Below are positions 50,126 through 58,423 of a stretch of DNA of 64,000 nt, in pieces. The position numbers and the translations under genes are program-made. The stretch covers positions 62,001 to 126,000 of the forward strand of contig NZ_JBAPLU010000004.1 in the NCBI RefSeq assembly GCF_037083825.1. The letters run 5' to 3'. Below the pieces are notes generated by a model. That model searched no databases, had not been told where the DNA came from, and was given only the letters and a program-made list of their open reading frames with translations. Each line of letters opens with the position of its first letter. The stretch's first letter is position 1. Source of the DNA: Klenkia sesuvii (GTDB lineage: Bacteria; Actinomycetota; Actinomycetes; Mycobacteriales; Geodermatophilaceae).

Positions 50126-52006
50126 TCAGATCAGGACGCCGTCGAAGAACGCGGCCAGCTCGGCCGTGGCCGTCAGGGGCAGCACGTCGGCGACGTACTG
50201 GTCGGGTCGGACCACGACCACCGCGCCGTCGCGGCTGACGCCGCGCACCTCGAAGACGTCGTGGTCGGGGCCGGTGGCGTAGACCTTCTCCCAGTCCAGC
50301 AGCCCGAGCGCGCCGGTGCGGGGCCGGAACACCTCGGGGACGCGACGCAGGTCGACCTCGGCGAAGGGCTGCTGGTAGACCACGACCACCTCGACGTGGG
50401 CGTGGGTGTCCAGCTCGCGGGGGGTGTGCGCGCGCAGCGGGGAGGCCGGGTCCTCGGCCAGCCACGTCGCGAGGTCCTGCACCGGGCCCGAGCCCGGTGC
50501 TGCGCGGTCGGCGAAGACGTAGACCCGCCACCGGCCGTCGGCCCGGGCCTGGTGGCCCAGCTGCAGCGGGACGGTGTCGGCGACCCGGTGCACCCAGGTC
50601 GAGTGGAACCGCTTGCCGATCGGGAACCCGGCGGCGAGGTCCTGGTGGCGGGGCTGCGCGATGAGCACCGACGGCGCGTACTGGGTCATGAACCCGGCGG
50701 GGAACTCGAAGGTCTTGGTGTAGAAGTCCTGCAGGTACCCCGGTTCGGGCAGGTCCTCGGGAGCGGTGGCCATCAGGGTCGACCACTCCTTGTCGAAGGT
50801 GATCAAGTCCTGGGCGATGACCTGGCGCTCGGCCGAGTAGGTCTCCAGCAACGTCTCCGGTGCCCGCCCGCTCAGCACGTGGCCGAGCTTCCAGGCGATG
50901 TTCCAGCCGTCCTGGATGGAGACGTTCATGCCCTGGCCGGCCTTGGCGCTGTGGGTGTGACAGGCGTCGCCTGCGATGAAGACCCGGGGCCCGCGCCCGG
51001 GCGGGGCGTCGTCGGGGACGTCGTCGAACCGGTCGGTGAGCCGGTGACCGACCTCGTACACGCTCCACCAGGCGACCTCGGCCACGTCGAGGGTGTACGG
51101 GGTCAGGATGGCGTTGGCCCGGGCGACGATGTCGGCCAGCGGGGTCCGGCGGACCGCGCCGGCGTCGTCCTCGCCGACGACGCCGAGGTCGACGTAGAAG
51201 CGGGTGAGGTAGCCGCCCTCGCGGGGGATGAGCAGGATGCTGCCCCCGTCGCGGGACTGGATGGCGCACTTGGTGCGGTAGTCGGGGAAGTCGGTGTTGG
51301 CCAGGACGTCCATGACGCCCCAGGCGTGCATGGCCGCCTGGCCGACCAGCCGGCGACCGATCGCCTCGCGGACCCCGCTGCGGGCACCGTCGCACCCCAA
51401 CACGTACCGGGCACGGACGGTGCGCCGTTCCCCGGCACGGGGACCGGTCACGTGCTGGACCTGGACGTGCACCGGGTGGTCGGGGTCGTCGGTGACCTCC
51501 AGCCCGAGGAAGTCCACGCCGTAGTCGGGCACCCCGCGGGCGGGGGAGCGGGCGGCGAACTCCACGAAGTAGTCCTGCACGCGGGCCTGGTTGAGGATCA
51601 GGTGCGGGAACTCGCTGATGCCCGAGGGGTCGTCGGGCACCAGCGCGGTGCGCACGATGCCCGAGGGGTCGTCGGGGTCGGGGTTCCAGAACGCCATGGA
51701 CGTGATGCGGTAGGCCTCCTCGGTAAACCGCCCGGCGAAGCCGAAGGCCTGGAAGGTCTCCACGCTGCGCGCCTGGATGCCGTCGGCCTGGCCGACCTCG
51801 AGCCGGCCCGGCCGCTTCTCGATCAGCCGCGCGCTCACACCGGGGAACTGGGAGAGCTGGGCGAGGGCGACCGACCCCGCCGGACCCGCGCCGACGACGA
51901 GCACGTCGACCTCGTCGGGCAGGTCGGCCGGCCGGTCCAGGCCGACGCCGGCGGCTGGTTCGACCCGGGGGTCGCCCGACACGTAGCCGCTGTGGTGGAA
52001 CTGCAC
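50126..52006 (-). CDS. mobA: FAD monooxygenase, 3-hydroxybenzoate 4-monooxygenase (MobA)-like
   Basis: This 626-residue flavoprotein hydroxylates a phenolic ring with NADPH and O2. It has FAD motif DVLVVGAGPAGSVALAQLS, LEVGQADGIQARSVETFQAF, the DG motif YVLGCDGARSGVREAIGR, and VFIAGDACHTHSAKAGQGMN. A C-terminal thioredoxin-like domain ends VVVVRPDQYVADVLPL. QFHHSGY at the start and AWGVMDVLANTDFPDYRTKC match MobA of Comamonas, which makes protocatechuate. GTG at 52006 gives that same N-terminus and has GAGGG upstream. Phenol 2-monooxygenase is the alternative function. Confidence 0.85.
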   Translation of the reverse strand: MQFHHSGYVSGDPRVEPAAGVGLDRPADLPDEVDVLVVGAGPAGSVALAQLSQFPGVSARLIEKRPGRLEVGQADGIQARSVETFQAFGFAGRFTEEAYRITSMAFWNPDPDDPSGIVRTALVPDDPSGISEFPHLILNQARVQDYFVEFAARSPARGVPDYGVDFLGLEVTDDPDHPVHVQVQHVTGPRAGERRTVRARYVLGCDGARSGVREAIGRRLVGQAAMHAWGVMDVLANTDFPDYRTKCAIQSRDGGSILLIPREGGYLTRFYVDLGVVGEDDAGAVRRTPLADIVARANAILTPYTLDVAEVAWWSVYEVGHRLTDRFDDVPDDAPPGRGPRVFIAGDACHTHSAKAGQGMNVSIQDGWNIAWKLGHVLSGRAPETLLETYSAERQVIAQDLITFDKEWSTLMATAPEDLPEPGYLQDFYTKTFEFPAGFMTQYAPSVLIAQPRHQDLAAGFPIGKRFHSTWVHRVADTVPLQLGHQARADGRWRVYVFADRAAPGSGPVQDLATWLAEDPASPLRAHTPRELDTHAHVEVVVVYQQPFAEVDLRRVPEVFRPRTGALGLLDWEKVYATGPDHDVFEVRGVSRDGAVVVVRPDQYVADVLPLTATAELAAFFDGVLI

Positions 52007-52282
52007 AGGTGCCCTCAATTCGTTCGGATAAAGAACGCATCACTCTGAGATCGAGCTGGCCCGCACAGTACGTCGCACATCACACCAGGACAAGGAGGGA
52101 AAAGGGGTGGGCACACGGAGGAGCGGGTTGTCCCCACCGGGGTGCGCGGGTGGGTCGGCGATGTGACGGCCCGGTCAAGATTCGTGAACGGCTCGTACAG
52201 ACTCTTGACGTATACGATCAGCAACTGCGAACCTCCCGGTGAGCCCGGTCACTCGACCGGGGAGCCGGACCGGGAGGTCAGC
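52007..52282. promoter_or_regulatory. Divergent promoter region, 276 bases
   Basis: No gene is seen. The stretch is less GC-rich than its flanks. It contains CGTTC-GGATAAA-GAACG near the flavin monooxygenase start, and TTGACG followed directly by TATACGAT at 52205-52218 before the kinase gene. These are promoter-like, but no well-spaced pair can be fixed. Confidence 0.4.
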
Positions 52283-53290
52283 GTGGCGATGGACCAGACC
52301 TGGGCGCGGCGCACCGCCGGGGCCGCCCTGCAGCGCTACGGCCTGCACGACGCGGACCTGCAGTTCGTGAAGTTCCGGGAGAACTGGGTCTTCCGGGCGA
52401 CGTGCGACGGAGCCGACTACGCCGTCCGGCTGCACCGGCCGGGTCTGCACACCGCGGAGGCTGTCGGCACCGAGCTGGCCTACCTGTCGGCCCTGCAGCA
52501 GCGCGGGTTCCCGGTCCCCGAACCGGTCCGCACCACCGACGGCGAGCTCATCTGCGCGGTCGAGGACGGGCCCGGCGGCACGGTGCTGGTGTGCGTGATG
52601 CGCTGGGTCGTCGGCGGCCGGCAGCTCGGCGACGCCGGTGCCGCCTTCGACGGCTCCAGCCCGATCACCCCGGAGGACCTGCACCGGGTGGGCCAGCTGG
52701 CCGGCGCCCTGCACAACCACCTCACCGAGCTCGGCCGGCTGCCGGGGTTCGACCGGGACGCCTGGGACGGCCCCGGCCTGCTGGGTGCGCAGGCGCTGTG
52801 GGGGGACCCGCTGGCGCTGCCGGCGCTGTCGGCGCCCGACCGCGAGCTGCTGAGCGGGGCGGTCGACCGTCTGGCCGCCGACCTGGCCGACCTCGGCGAC
52901 GGACCCGACGTCTACGGCGTCATCCACGCCGACCTCACCCCGGAGAACGTCCTGGTCCGCGGGTCGGAGTTCGTCGTCATCGACTTCGACGACTTCGGCG
53001 AGGGCTGGCACCTGTTCGAGCTCGCCACCGTCCTGTTCTTCTTCCGCCCGCACCCGCGGTTCGCCGAGTTCGTCGACGCCGTCGTCAGCGGCTACCGCAC
53101 CCAGCGCGAGCTGGACGACCGCCAGCTGGCCCACTGGACCGGGATGCTGCTGGCCCGCGGCCTGACCTACCTGGGCTGGGCGGCCGCACGCCCGGGCGAG
53201 GAGACCGCCGCCTGGATCGCCGAGGAGGTGGTCCCGGTCGTCGTGGCGCTGGCCCAGGAGTACCTGGCCGAGCGCGCCGAGCTGGTCTGA
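52283..53290 (+). CDS. Aminoglycoside/homoserine-kinase-type phosphotransferase
   Basis: This 335-residue protein has the APH/choline-kinase fold. The N-lobe has FVKFRENWVFRATCDGADYA. The catalytic loop is YGVIHADLTPENVLV with catalytic Asp and Asn, and FVVIDFDDFGEGWHLFELA is the metal-binding segment. It phosphorylates a small alcohol or amine; substrate unknown. GTG at 52283 has GGGAGG five bases before it; ATG at 52289 is the alternative. It leads an operon with an APC permease and an SDR, suggesting uptake, phosphorylation and oxidation of one compound. Confidence 0.85.
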   Translation: MAMDQTWARRTAGAALQRYGLHDADLQFVKFRENWVFRATCDGADYAVRLHRPGLHTAEAVGTELAYLSALQQRGFPVPEPVRTTDGELICAVEDGPGGTVLVCVMRWVVGGRQLGDAGAAFDGSSPITPEDLHRVGQLAGALHNHLTELGRLPGFDRDAWDGPGLLGAQALWGDPLALPALSAPDRELLSGAVDRLAADLADLGDGPDVYGVIHADLTPENVLVRGSEFVVIDFDDFGEGWHLFELATVLFFFRPHPRFAEFVDAVVSGYRTQRELDDRQLAHWTGMLLARGLTYLGWAAARPGEETAAWIAEEVVPVVVALAQEYLAERAELV

Positions 53291-53342
53291 ACCACCTCAT
53301 CGAGTCCCGGGCCCACCCGGCCCGACAACGGAAGGAACCGCC

Positions 53343-54818
53343 ATGTCCACCTCCGGCTCCACCCCCGGTCCGGCGTCCGGGCTCGCCCGCAACCAGCTCG
53401 GCGTCCCCGGTGTCGTGTTCCTCGTGCTCGCCGCGGTCGCCCCGCTGACCGGGGCGATCGTGGTCATGTCCCTGGCCATCGCGCTCGGCAACGGCGGCGG
53501 CGTCGTCTTCGCCGTGCTCGCGGTGGCAGCGATCCTGCTGTTGTTCGCCGTCGGCTACGCGGCCATGTCGCGCGACCTGGTCAACGCCGGCGGGTTCTAC
53601 GCCTTCGTCGTGCGGGGTCTGGGACGACCCGCTGGCCTCGTCGCCGGGTTCATCGCCACGATGGGCTACAACTTCTTCGTCGCCGGTGCCATCGGCACCT
53701 CGGGGTTCTTCACCTCGCTGGTAGCCGCCGACCTCCTGGGCGTCGACATCCCCTGGTACGTGGCCGGCCTGGTCATGATGCTCGCCTCCTTCCTCCTGGC
53801 TCGGGGCGGGATCGAGATCAGCGCCAAGGTGCTGGGCGTCGCCCTCGTGCTGGAGACCCTGGTCCTCGCGGTGTTCTGCGTCGCGGTGCTGGTGCGGACC
53901 GGCTTCAGCTTCTCGGTGTTCGGCACCGACGTGGCGTTCAGCGGGTCCGTCGGGCTCGCCCTGCTGTTCGCCGCGACGGCCTTCCTCGGGTTCGAGGCCA
54001 CCGCACTGTTCGGCGAGGAGTCCCGCGACCCCCGGCGGACCATCCCCCGGGCGACCTACGCCGCCATCACCATCATCGCGCTCATCCACGCCCTCACGGT
54101 GTGGGCGTTGGTGAGCGCGGCCGGTGTCCAGGACGCCCAGCAGGTCGCCGTCGACCGCCTGGCCACCGGCGACTTCGTCTTCGTGCTCATCGAGCAGTAC
54201 CTGGGCACGGTTCTGCTGGACCTGGCGCAGGTGCTGCTGGTCGTGAGCATGTTCGCGGCGTTGCTGGCCTTCCACAACATGGCCGCGCGGTACCTCTACG
54301 CGCTCGGGCGGGTGGGCATCCTGCCCAGGGGTCTGGCCACCACCCGCACCAACGGCGCGCCGCAGACGGCGTTGGTCGCCAACTTCGTCTTCTCCGTCGC
54401 GATCGCGGCGCTGTTCGCCGTCCTGGGGTTGGACCCCATCCTGAGCCTGGTGCCCGTGATGATCGGCTTCGGCACGCTGTGCGTGCTGGTGCTCCAGCTG
54501 ATGGCCGCCACCTCGGTCGTCGTCCACTTCCGCCGGGTGCGTGACACCCGCTGGTGGTCGACCCTCGTGGCCCCGGGTCTGGGGATGGTGGGGTTGCTGG
54601 CGATCTGCGTGATGGCGGTGGACAACTTCACCCTCGTCGCCGGGTCCGATGCCCTGTACGTCCGGTTGCTGCCCTGGCTGCTGGTCCTCGCCCTGGTCGG
54701 TGGGCTGGCGTACGCGGTCTGGCTGCGCCGCAGCCGCCCCGAGGTCTACCGGGCGCTGAACACCGACCTCGAACGGTTCGACCCGGCCGCCGACCGCACC
54801 GACCAGCCGGCCCGCTGA
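53343..54818 (+). CDS. APC-superfamily amino-acid permease
   Basis: This 491-residue membrane protein has about 12-14 hydrophobic segments and APC features: GVVFLVLAAVAPLTGAIVV in helix 1, LVNAGGFYAFVVRGLGRPAG, FLGFEATALFGEESRDPRRT and RYLYALGRVGILPRGLATT. It probably imports an amino acid or amine with a proton. GGAAGGA precedes the ATG. It lies between the kinase and the SDR. Confidence 0.9.
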   Translation: MSTSGSTPGPASGLARNQLGVPGVVFLVLAAVAPLTGAIVVMSLAIALGNGGGVVFAVLAVAAILLLFAVGYAAMSRDLVNAGGFYAFVVRGLGRPAGLVAGFIATMGYNFFVAGAIGTSGFFTSLVAADLLGVDIPWYVAGLVMMLASFLLARGGIEISAKVLGVALVLETLVLAVFCVAVLVRTGFSFSVFGTDVAFSGSVGLALLFAATAFLGFEATALFGEESRDPRRTIPRATYAAITIIALIHALTVWALVSAAGVQDAQQVAVDRLATGDFVFVLIEQYLGTVLLDLAQVLLVVSMFAALLAFHNMAARYLYALGRVGILPRGLATTRTNGAPQTALVANFVFSVAIAALFAVLGLDPILSLVPVMIGFGTLCVLVLQLMAATSVVVHFRRVRDTRWWSTLVAPGLGMVGLLAICVMAVDNFTLVAGSDALYVRLLPWLLVLALVGGLAYAVWLRRSRPEVYRALNTDLERFDPAADRTDQPAR

Positions 54819-54855
54819 CGGCCCGGCACCCATCGTCCCAGGAGGAGGCGCGCGC

Positions 54856-55587
54856 ATGGCCGACCTCGGCCTCACCGGCAGCAGGGTGCTCATCACCGGC
54901 GGCACGTCGGGCATCGGCTTGGGCGTCGCCTCGGCCTTCCTCGCCGAGGGCGCATCCGTGGCGGTGCTGGGCCGCAGCGCTGCCCGGATGCAGGCCGCCC
55001 TCGACCAGCTCGGCGACGCGGGGGAGGAGGGGGTGCTGCGCTCGGCGGTGGAGGACGTCGTCAGCCGGCTGGGCGGGCTGGACCACGTGGTCGGCAGCGC
55101 CGGCATCGCCGGCACCCTCGGCGACCCCGTCGAGGAGGTGCCGGCCACGGAGTTCCTCGAGGTGCAGCGGGTCAACGTGGCCGGTCCGTTCCTGCTGGCC
55201 AAGACCGCGCTGCCCCACCTGCGGGCCGGCACCAGCCCCACGTGCACCTTCATCGGCAGCGACTCGGGGTTCGTCGCGGTGCCCGGGATGCTGGCCTACA
55301 ACGCGTCCAAGGGCGCCCTGGTGCAGCTGACCAGGGCACTGTCGGTGGAGCTGCACGGCCCGTTCGGCATCCGGGTCAACAGCGTGTGCCCCTCGATCGT
55401 GGACACCCCCATGGCGCGCGACGGCCTCGGCGTGGACTCCTTCGACGACGTCGGCTACCCCGTCAGCAGCGCCGCCGACATCGCCTGGCTGGTGCTGGGC
55501 CTGGCCTCACCGCGCTCCCGCGCCGTCACCGGCGTGTCCCTGCTGGCCGACCACGGCTACCACGCCCGCTCCTCGTTCCCCGCCTGA
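54856..55587 (+). CDS. Short-chain dehydrogenase/reductase
   Basis: This 243-residue SDR has the cofactor motif ITGGTSGIGLGVA, then GSAGIAG in place of NNAG, and the catalytic region FIGSDSGF and YNASKGALV (Ser, Tyr, Lys). It ends ITG-like with VTGVSLLADHGYHARSS. The segment after strand 2 is about 10 residues shorter than usual, and the adenine-site Asp-Val pair is absent there, so cofactor binding may be changed. GGAGGAGG precedes the ATG. It converges with the P450 gene, with only nine bases between stops. Confidence 0.82.
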   Translation: MADLGLTGSRVLITGGTSGIGLGVASAFLAEGASVAVLGRSAARMQAALDQLGDAGEEGVLRSAVEDVVSRLGGLDHVVGSAGIAGTLGDPVEEVPATEFLEVQRVNVAGPFLLAKTALPHLRAGTSPTCTFIGSDSGFVAVPGMLAYNASKGALVQLTRALSVELHGPFGIRVNSVCPSIVDTPMARDGLGVDSFDDVGYPVSSAADIAWLVLGLASPRSRAVTGVSLLADHGYHARSSFPA

Positions 55588-55596
55588 GCGCGGTGG

Positions 55597-56826
55597 TCAG
55601 GCCGGGTCCTGTGCCGGGCCCCAGGTGACCGGCAGGGAGGTCAGGCCCCGGAACACCCAGCCCGCCCACTGCTCCGACCGCCGGGGGTCGGTGCGCAGGC
55701 CGGTCAGGACCTCGTAGGCGAGCGGGACGGCGATCTCCCCGATCGAGATGCGGGCGGCCCAGTGGCCCGCGCACAGGTGCACCCCGCTGCCGAAGCCCAG
55801 GTGGGACTGCCGGGGGCGGGCGCTGTCGAAGACGGAGGGGCGGTCGAACTCGGCGGGGTCGCGGTTCGCCGCGGCGACCACGACGCCGATCGGGGCCTGC
55901 GCCGGCAGACGCATCCCGGCCAGCACGGTCTCCCGGGTGGTCTGCCGCGGGTACATGCCGATCGGGGACAGCCAGCGGACGGCTTCGTCGAACACGGCCG
56001 GCCACGCCGAGGGATCGGCCAGCACCCGGCGGCGCTGGTCGGGGTGGCCGCTGAGCGCCCACACGAGGGCGGTCACCATGTGCTGGGGCTCGTTCATCCC
56101 GCCGGCGATGGTCAGCTTCACGTTGGCCGCCACCGCCCCGTCGGGCATCCCGCTGTTCGCGAACGCCGAGGTCATGGACTCGTCGGGGTGCGCGCGGTAG
56201 TGGGGGACCAGGTCCTCCAGCAGGGCGTCGACCTCCGCCCGTGCGGCGTCGCAGCGCCGCCAGACGTCGGCGTCGTCGTGCAGGTTGCCCGTGCCGGCGA
56301 TGAAGGCGTGCGACCACCGGTGCATGTCCGCCACGGCCGCGCCCTTGAGCCCCAGCAGGTCGATGAGGTTCTGCGCGGCCACCGGGGCGGCGTAGTCGCG
56401 GTCGAGGTCGGCCGCCTCGGGGCCGACCTCGCGCAGCACGTCCAGGTGGGTGCGGGCGTTGCGCTCGAACACCGGGACCCAGGTCTGGCGGATGCTGCGG
56501 GGGCGCATGGTGGCGTTCACCGGCTGCCGCTCGGCGGCGTGCTCGGGGTCGTCCTTGCGCAGCATGGGCGTCGCGCCCAGCGCCCGGGCCATCGTCCCGC
56601 CGGTGACCGACGCGGAGAAGGTCTCCTGGTCGGCCTCGACGTCGCGGCACGCGGCGAAGGAGACGGCGAGGTACTTGCCCATCGCCGGGACCCAGACCAC
56701 GGGCCCCAGCTCGCGCAGGCGCTCGTAGGTGGCGTAGGGGTCCCGCACCATCTCCGCCGGGTCGACCCAGTCGGCCGTCGGGGGCTCGGTCGGGGTCGGG
56801 ACCACGGGGTCCCCCGTCGCCGGCAT
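55597..56826 (-). CDS. Cytochrome P450, GcoA/CYP255-like, copy 1
   Basis: This 409-residue P450 has the heme signature FGSGVHLCAGHWAAR with Cys352, and the ExxR helix in DEAVRWLSP. The I-helix reads AGGMNEPQHM with Glu246-Pro247 where most P450s have Asp/Glu-Thr. The C-terminus ends WVFRGLTSLPVTW. Both features match GcoA (CYP255A), which O-demethylates guaiacol and related aryl ethers. The likely reaction is O-dealkylation or hydroxylation of a small aromatic. It is the last gene of the P450 operon; its ATG overlaps the reductase stop by one base. Confidence 0.87.
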   Translation of the reverse strand: MPATGDPVVPTPTEPPTADWVDPAEMVRDPYATYERLRELGPVVWVPAMGKYLAVSFAACRDVEADQETFSASVTGGTMARALGATPMLRKDDPEHAAERQPVNATMRPRSIRQTWVPVFERNARTHLDVLREVGPEAADLDRDYAAPVAAQNLIDLLGLKGAAVADMHRWSHAFIAGTGNLHDDADVWRRCDAARAEVDALLEDLVPHYRAHPDESMTSAFANSGMPDGAVAANVKLTIAGGMNEPQHMVTALVWALSGHPDQRRRVLADPSAWPAVFDEAVRWLSPIGMYPRQTTRETVLAGMRLPAQAPIGVVVAAANRDPAEFDRPSVFDSARPRQSHLGFGSGVHLCAGHWAARISIGEIAVPLAYEVLTGLRTDPRRSEQWAGWVFRGLTSLPVTWGPAQDPA

Positions 56827-58070
56827 CACGCGGCCGACGCCGTCTGCCCGGCGAACCCCTTGAGCGTGAAGGCCGGGTCGGCCGCCTGCTGCGGGGTGGG
56901 GGTGACCTCCGCGGCCAGCACCCGGCGGGCGGCGACGTGGTCGGCGGGGCGGTTCAGCGACTCCACGGCCACCAACACCCCGTCCCGGAACGCCAGCACG
57001 GAGAACCGGCGGCCCGGGACGTCGCCGCAGACCACCGTGGTGTCCCCGGGCCGGGCGAGCCCGGCGATCTGCAGCCGCAGCGGGCCCTGGTTGCTCCAGA
57101 ACCAGGGCACCTCCGTGTAGTCCCCGGCCGACCCGAGGATCCCGGCCGCGACGTGCCGGGCCTGGTCGGTCGCGTTCTGCACCGACTCCAGGCGCACCCG
57201 TGTCCCGGGCGACCGTCCCGGGAAGCTGGCGCAGTCGCCGACGGCGTAGACGTGCGGGTCCGACGTGCGCAGGCGGGAGTCCACCACGACCCCGTCGTGC
57301 ACGAGCAGGCCGGCGGCCCGCGCCAGGTCGTCGCGGGGGCGCACGCCCACCCCGACCAGCACGACGTCGGCTGCGTGCTCGGCGCCGGCCCCGGTGCGGA
57401 CACCGGTCACCCGGCCGTCCCGGCCGAGGAGCTCGGCCAGGCCCTCGCCGAGGCGCAGATCGCTGCCCATCTCCCGGTGCGCGGCGGCGAGGCAGTCCGA
57501 CATCACAGGGGTCAGGGCCCGGGCCATCGGCCGGTCGGCGGCCTCCAGCACGGTGACCGGGATGCCGTGGGCGCGGGCCGCCGCGGCGAACTCCAGCCCG
57601 ATGAACCCCGCGCCCACGACCGCGGCGGACCTGGCCTGCCCGAGGTCGGCCCGCAGTGCCTCGGCGTCGGCCAGTGTGCGCAGGTCGTGCACGCCGGCCA
57701 GGCCGCTGCCGGGGAGGGCGAGGGTCCGGTTGGCGGCGCCGGTGGCGAGGACCAGCGCGGTGTAGGACAGCTCGTCGCCGTCGTCGAGGACGACCGTGCG
57801 GCGGGGCAGGTCCACGGCGGTGGCCCGGACGCCGGTGCGAAGGTCGATGCGGTGGTCGGCGTAGAAGCCGGCACCGCGCAGCGGCAGCGGCTGTGCGGGC
57901 CGGCCGGGGGAGAGGTGCTCCTTGGACAGCGGCGGGCGCTGGTAGGGCAGGGCCGCCTCGTCCCCGACGACGGTCACGGCCCCGGCGAAGCCGCCCTCGC
58001 GGAGCGACGCGGCCACCTGCACCCCGCCGTGCCCGGCCCCGACGACGACCACCCGGTCCTGGTCGGCCAC
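56826..58070 (-). CDS. Ferredoxin reductase of the P450 system
   Basis: This 414-residue FAD protein should pass electrons from NAD(P)H to the [2Fe-2S] ferredoxin. Features are VVVVGAGHGGVQVAASLRE, LPYQRPPLSKEHL, second nucleotide motif AAVVGAGFIGLEFAAAARA, and VYAVGDCASF. It resembles putidaredoxin reductases and is a homologue of the ring-dioxygenase reductase at 12682-13911. It lies between the ferredoxin and P450 copy 1 and starts at GTG. Confidence 0.9.
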   Translation of the reverse strand: MADQDRVVVVGAGHGGVQVAASLREGGFAGAVTVVGDEAALPYQRPPLSKEHLSPGRPAQPLPLRGAGFYADHRIDLRTGVRATAVDLPRRTVVLDDGDELSYTALVLATGAANRTLALPGSGLAGVHDLRTLADAEALRADLGQARSAAVVGAGFIGLEFAAAARAHGIPVTVLEAADRPMARALTPVMSDCLAAAHREMGSDLRLGEGLAELLGRDGRVTGVRTGAGAEHAADVVLVGVGVRPRDDLARAAGLLVHDGVVVDSRLRTSDPHVYAVGDCASFPGRSPGTRVRLESVQNATDQARHVAAGILGSAGDYTEVPWFWSNQGPLRLQIAGLARPGDTTVVCGDVPGRRFSVLAFRDGVLVAVESLNRPADHVAARRVLAAEVTPTPQQAADPAFTLKGFAGQTASAA

Positions 58071-58079
58071 GGATGCGCC

Positions 58080-58406
58080 TCAGACCTGGCTGGCCGGCAC
58101 GTCGACCTCGACGCCGTCGAGGTCGGGGCCGGCGAGCAGCTGGCAGGACAGCCGGCTGCGGTCGTCGTCGCGGGGGGCCGTGGTGCAGTCGAGCATCTCG
58201 TCCTCGTCCTCCCCGACGTCGGGGAGCACGCCCAGCCAGGGCTCGCGCACGTAGACGTGGCAGGTGGCGCACATGGCCTGCCCGCCGCACTCGCCGACGA
58301 TGCCGCGGACGCCGTGGCGCACCGCCGCGTGCATCAGGCTGGTGCCGGCGTCGACGTCGACGACGTCGGGCTCACCGGAGTCGTGGTGGTAGGTCACCGT
58401 GGGCAT
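58080..58406 (-). CDS. Putidaredoxin-type [2Fe-2S] ferredoxin
   Basis: This 108-residue ferredoxin carries electrons to the P450s. Cluster ligands are visible in GECGGQAMCATCHVYV (Cys-x5-Cys-x2-Cys) and RLSCQL. The start VTYHHDSGEPDVVDVDAGTS and the end DGVEVDVP fit the adrenodoxin class. GAGGAG stands before the ATG. GcoA itself uses a fused GcoB reductase, so this three-component supply is a variant of that system. Confidence 0.92.
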   Translation of the reverse strand: MPTVTYHHDSGEPDVVDVDAGTSLMHAAVRHGVRGIVGECGGQAMCATCHVYVREPWLGVLPDVGEDEDEMLDCTTAPRDDDRSRLSCQLLAGPDLDGVEVDVPASQV

Positions 58407-58423
58407 GTCGGTCTCCTCGGGGG

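Noticed and set aside
52175..53134. Minus-strand frame of 319 codons opposite the kinase
   Set aside because: Antisense shadow; Gln/Val/Gly-rich text without domains, while the plus strand has a full APH kinase.
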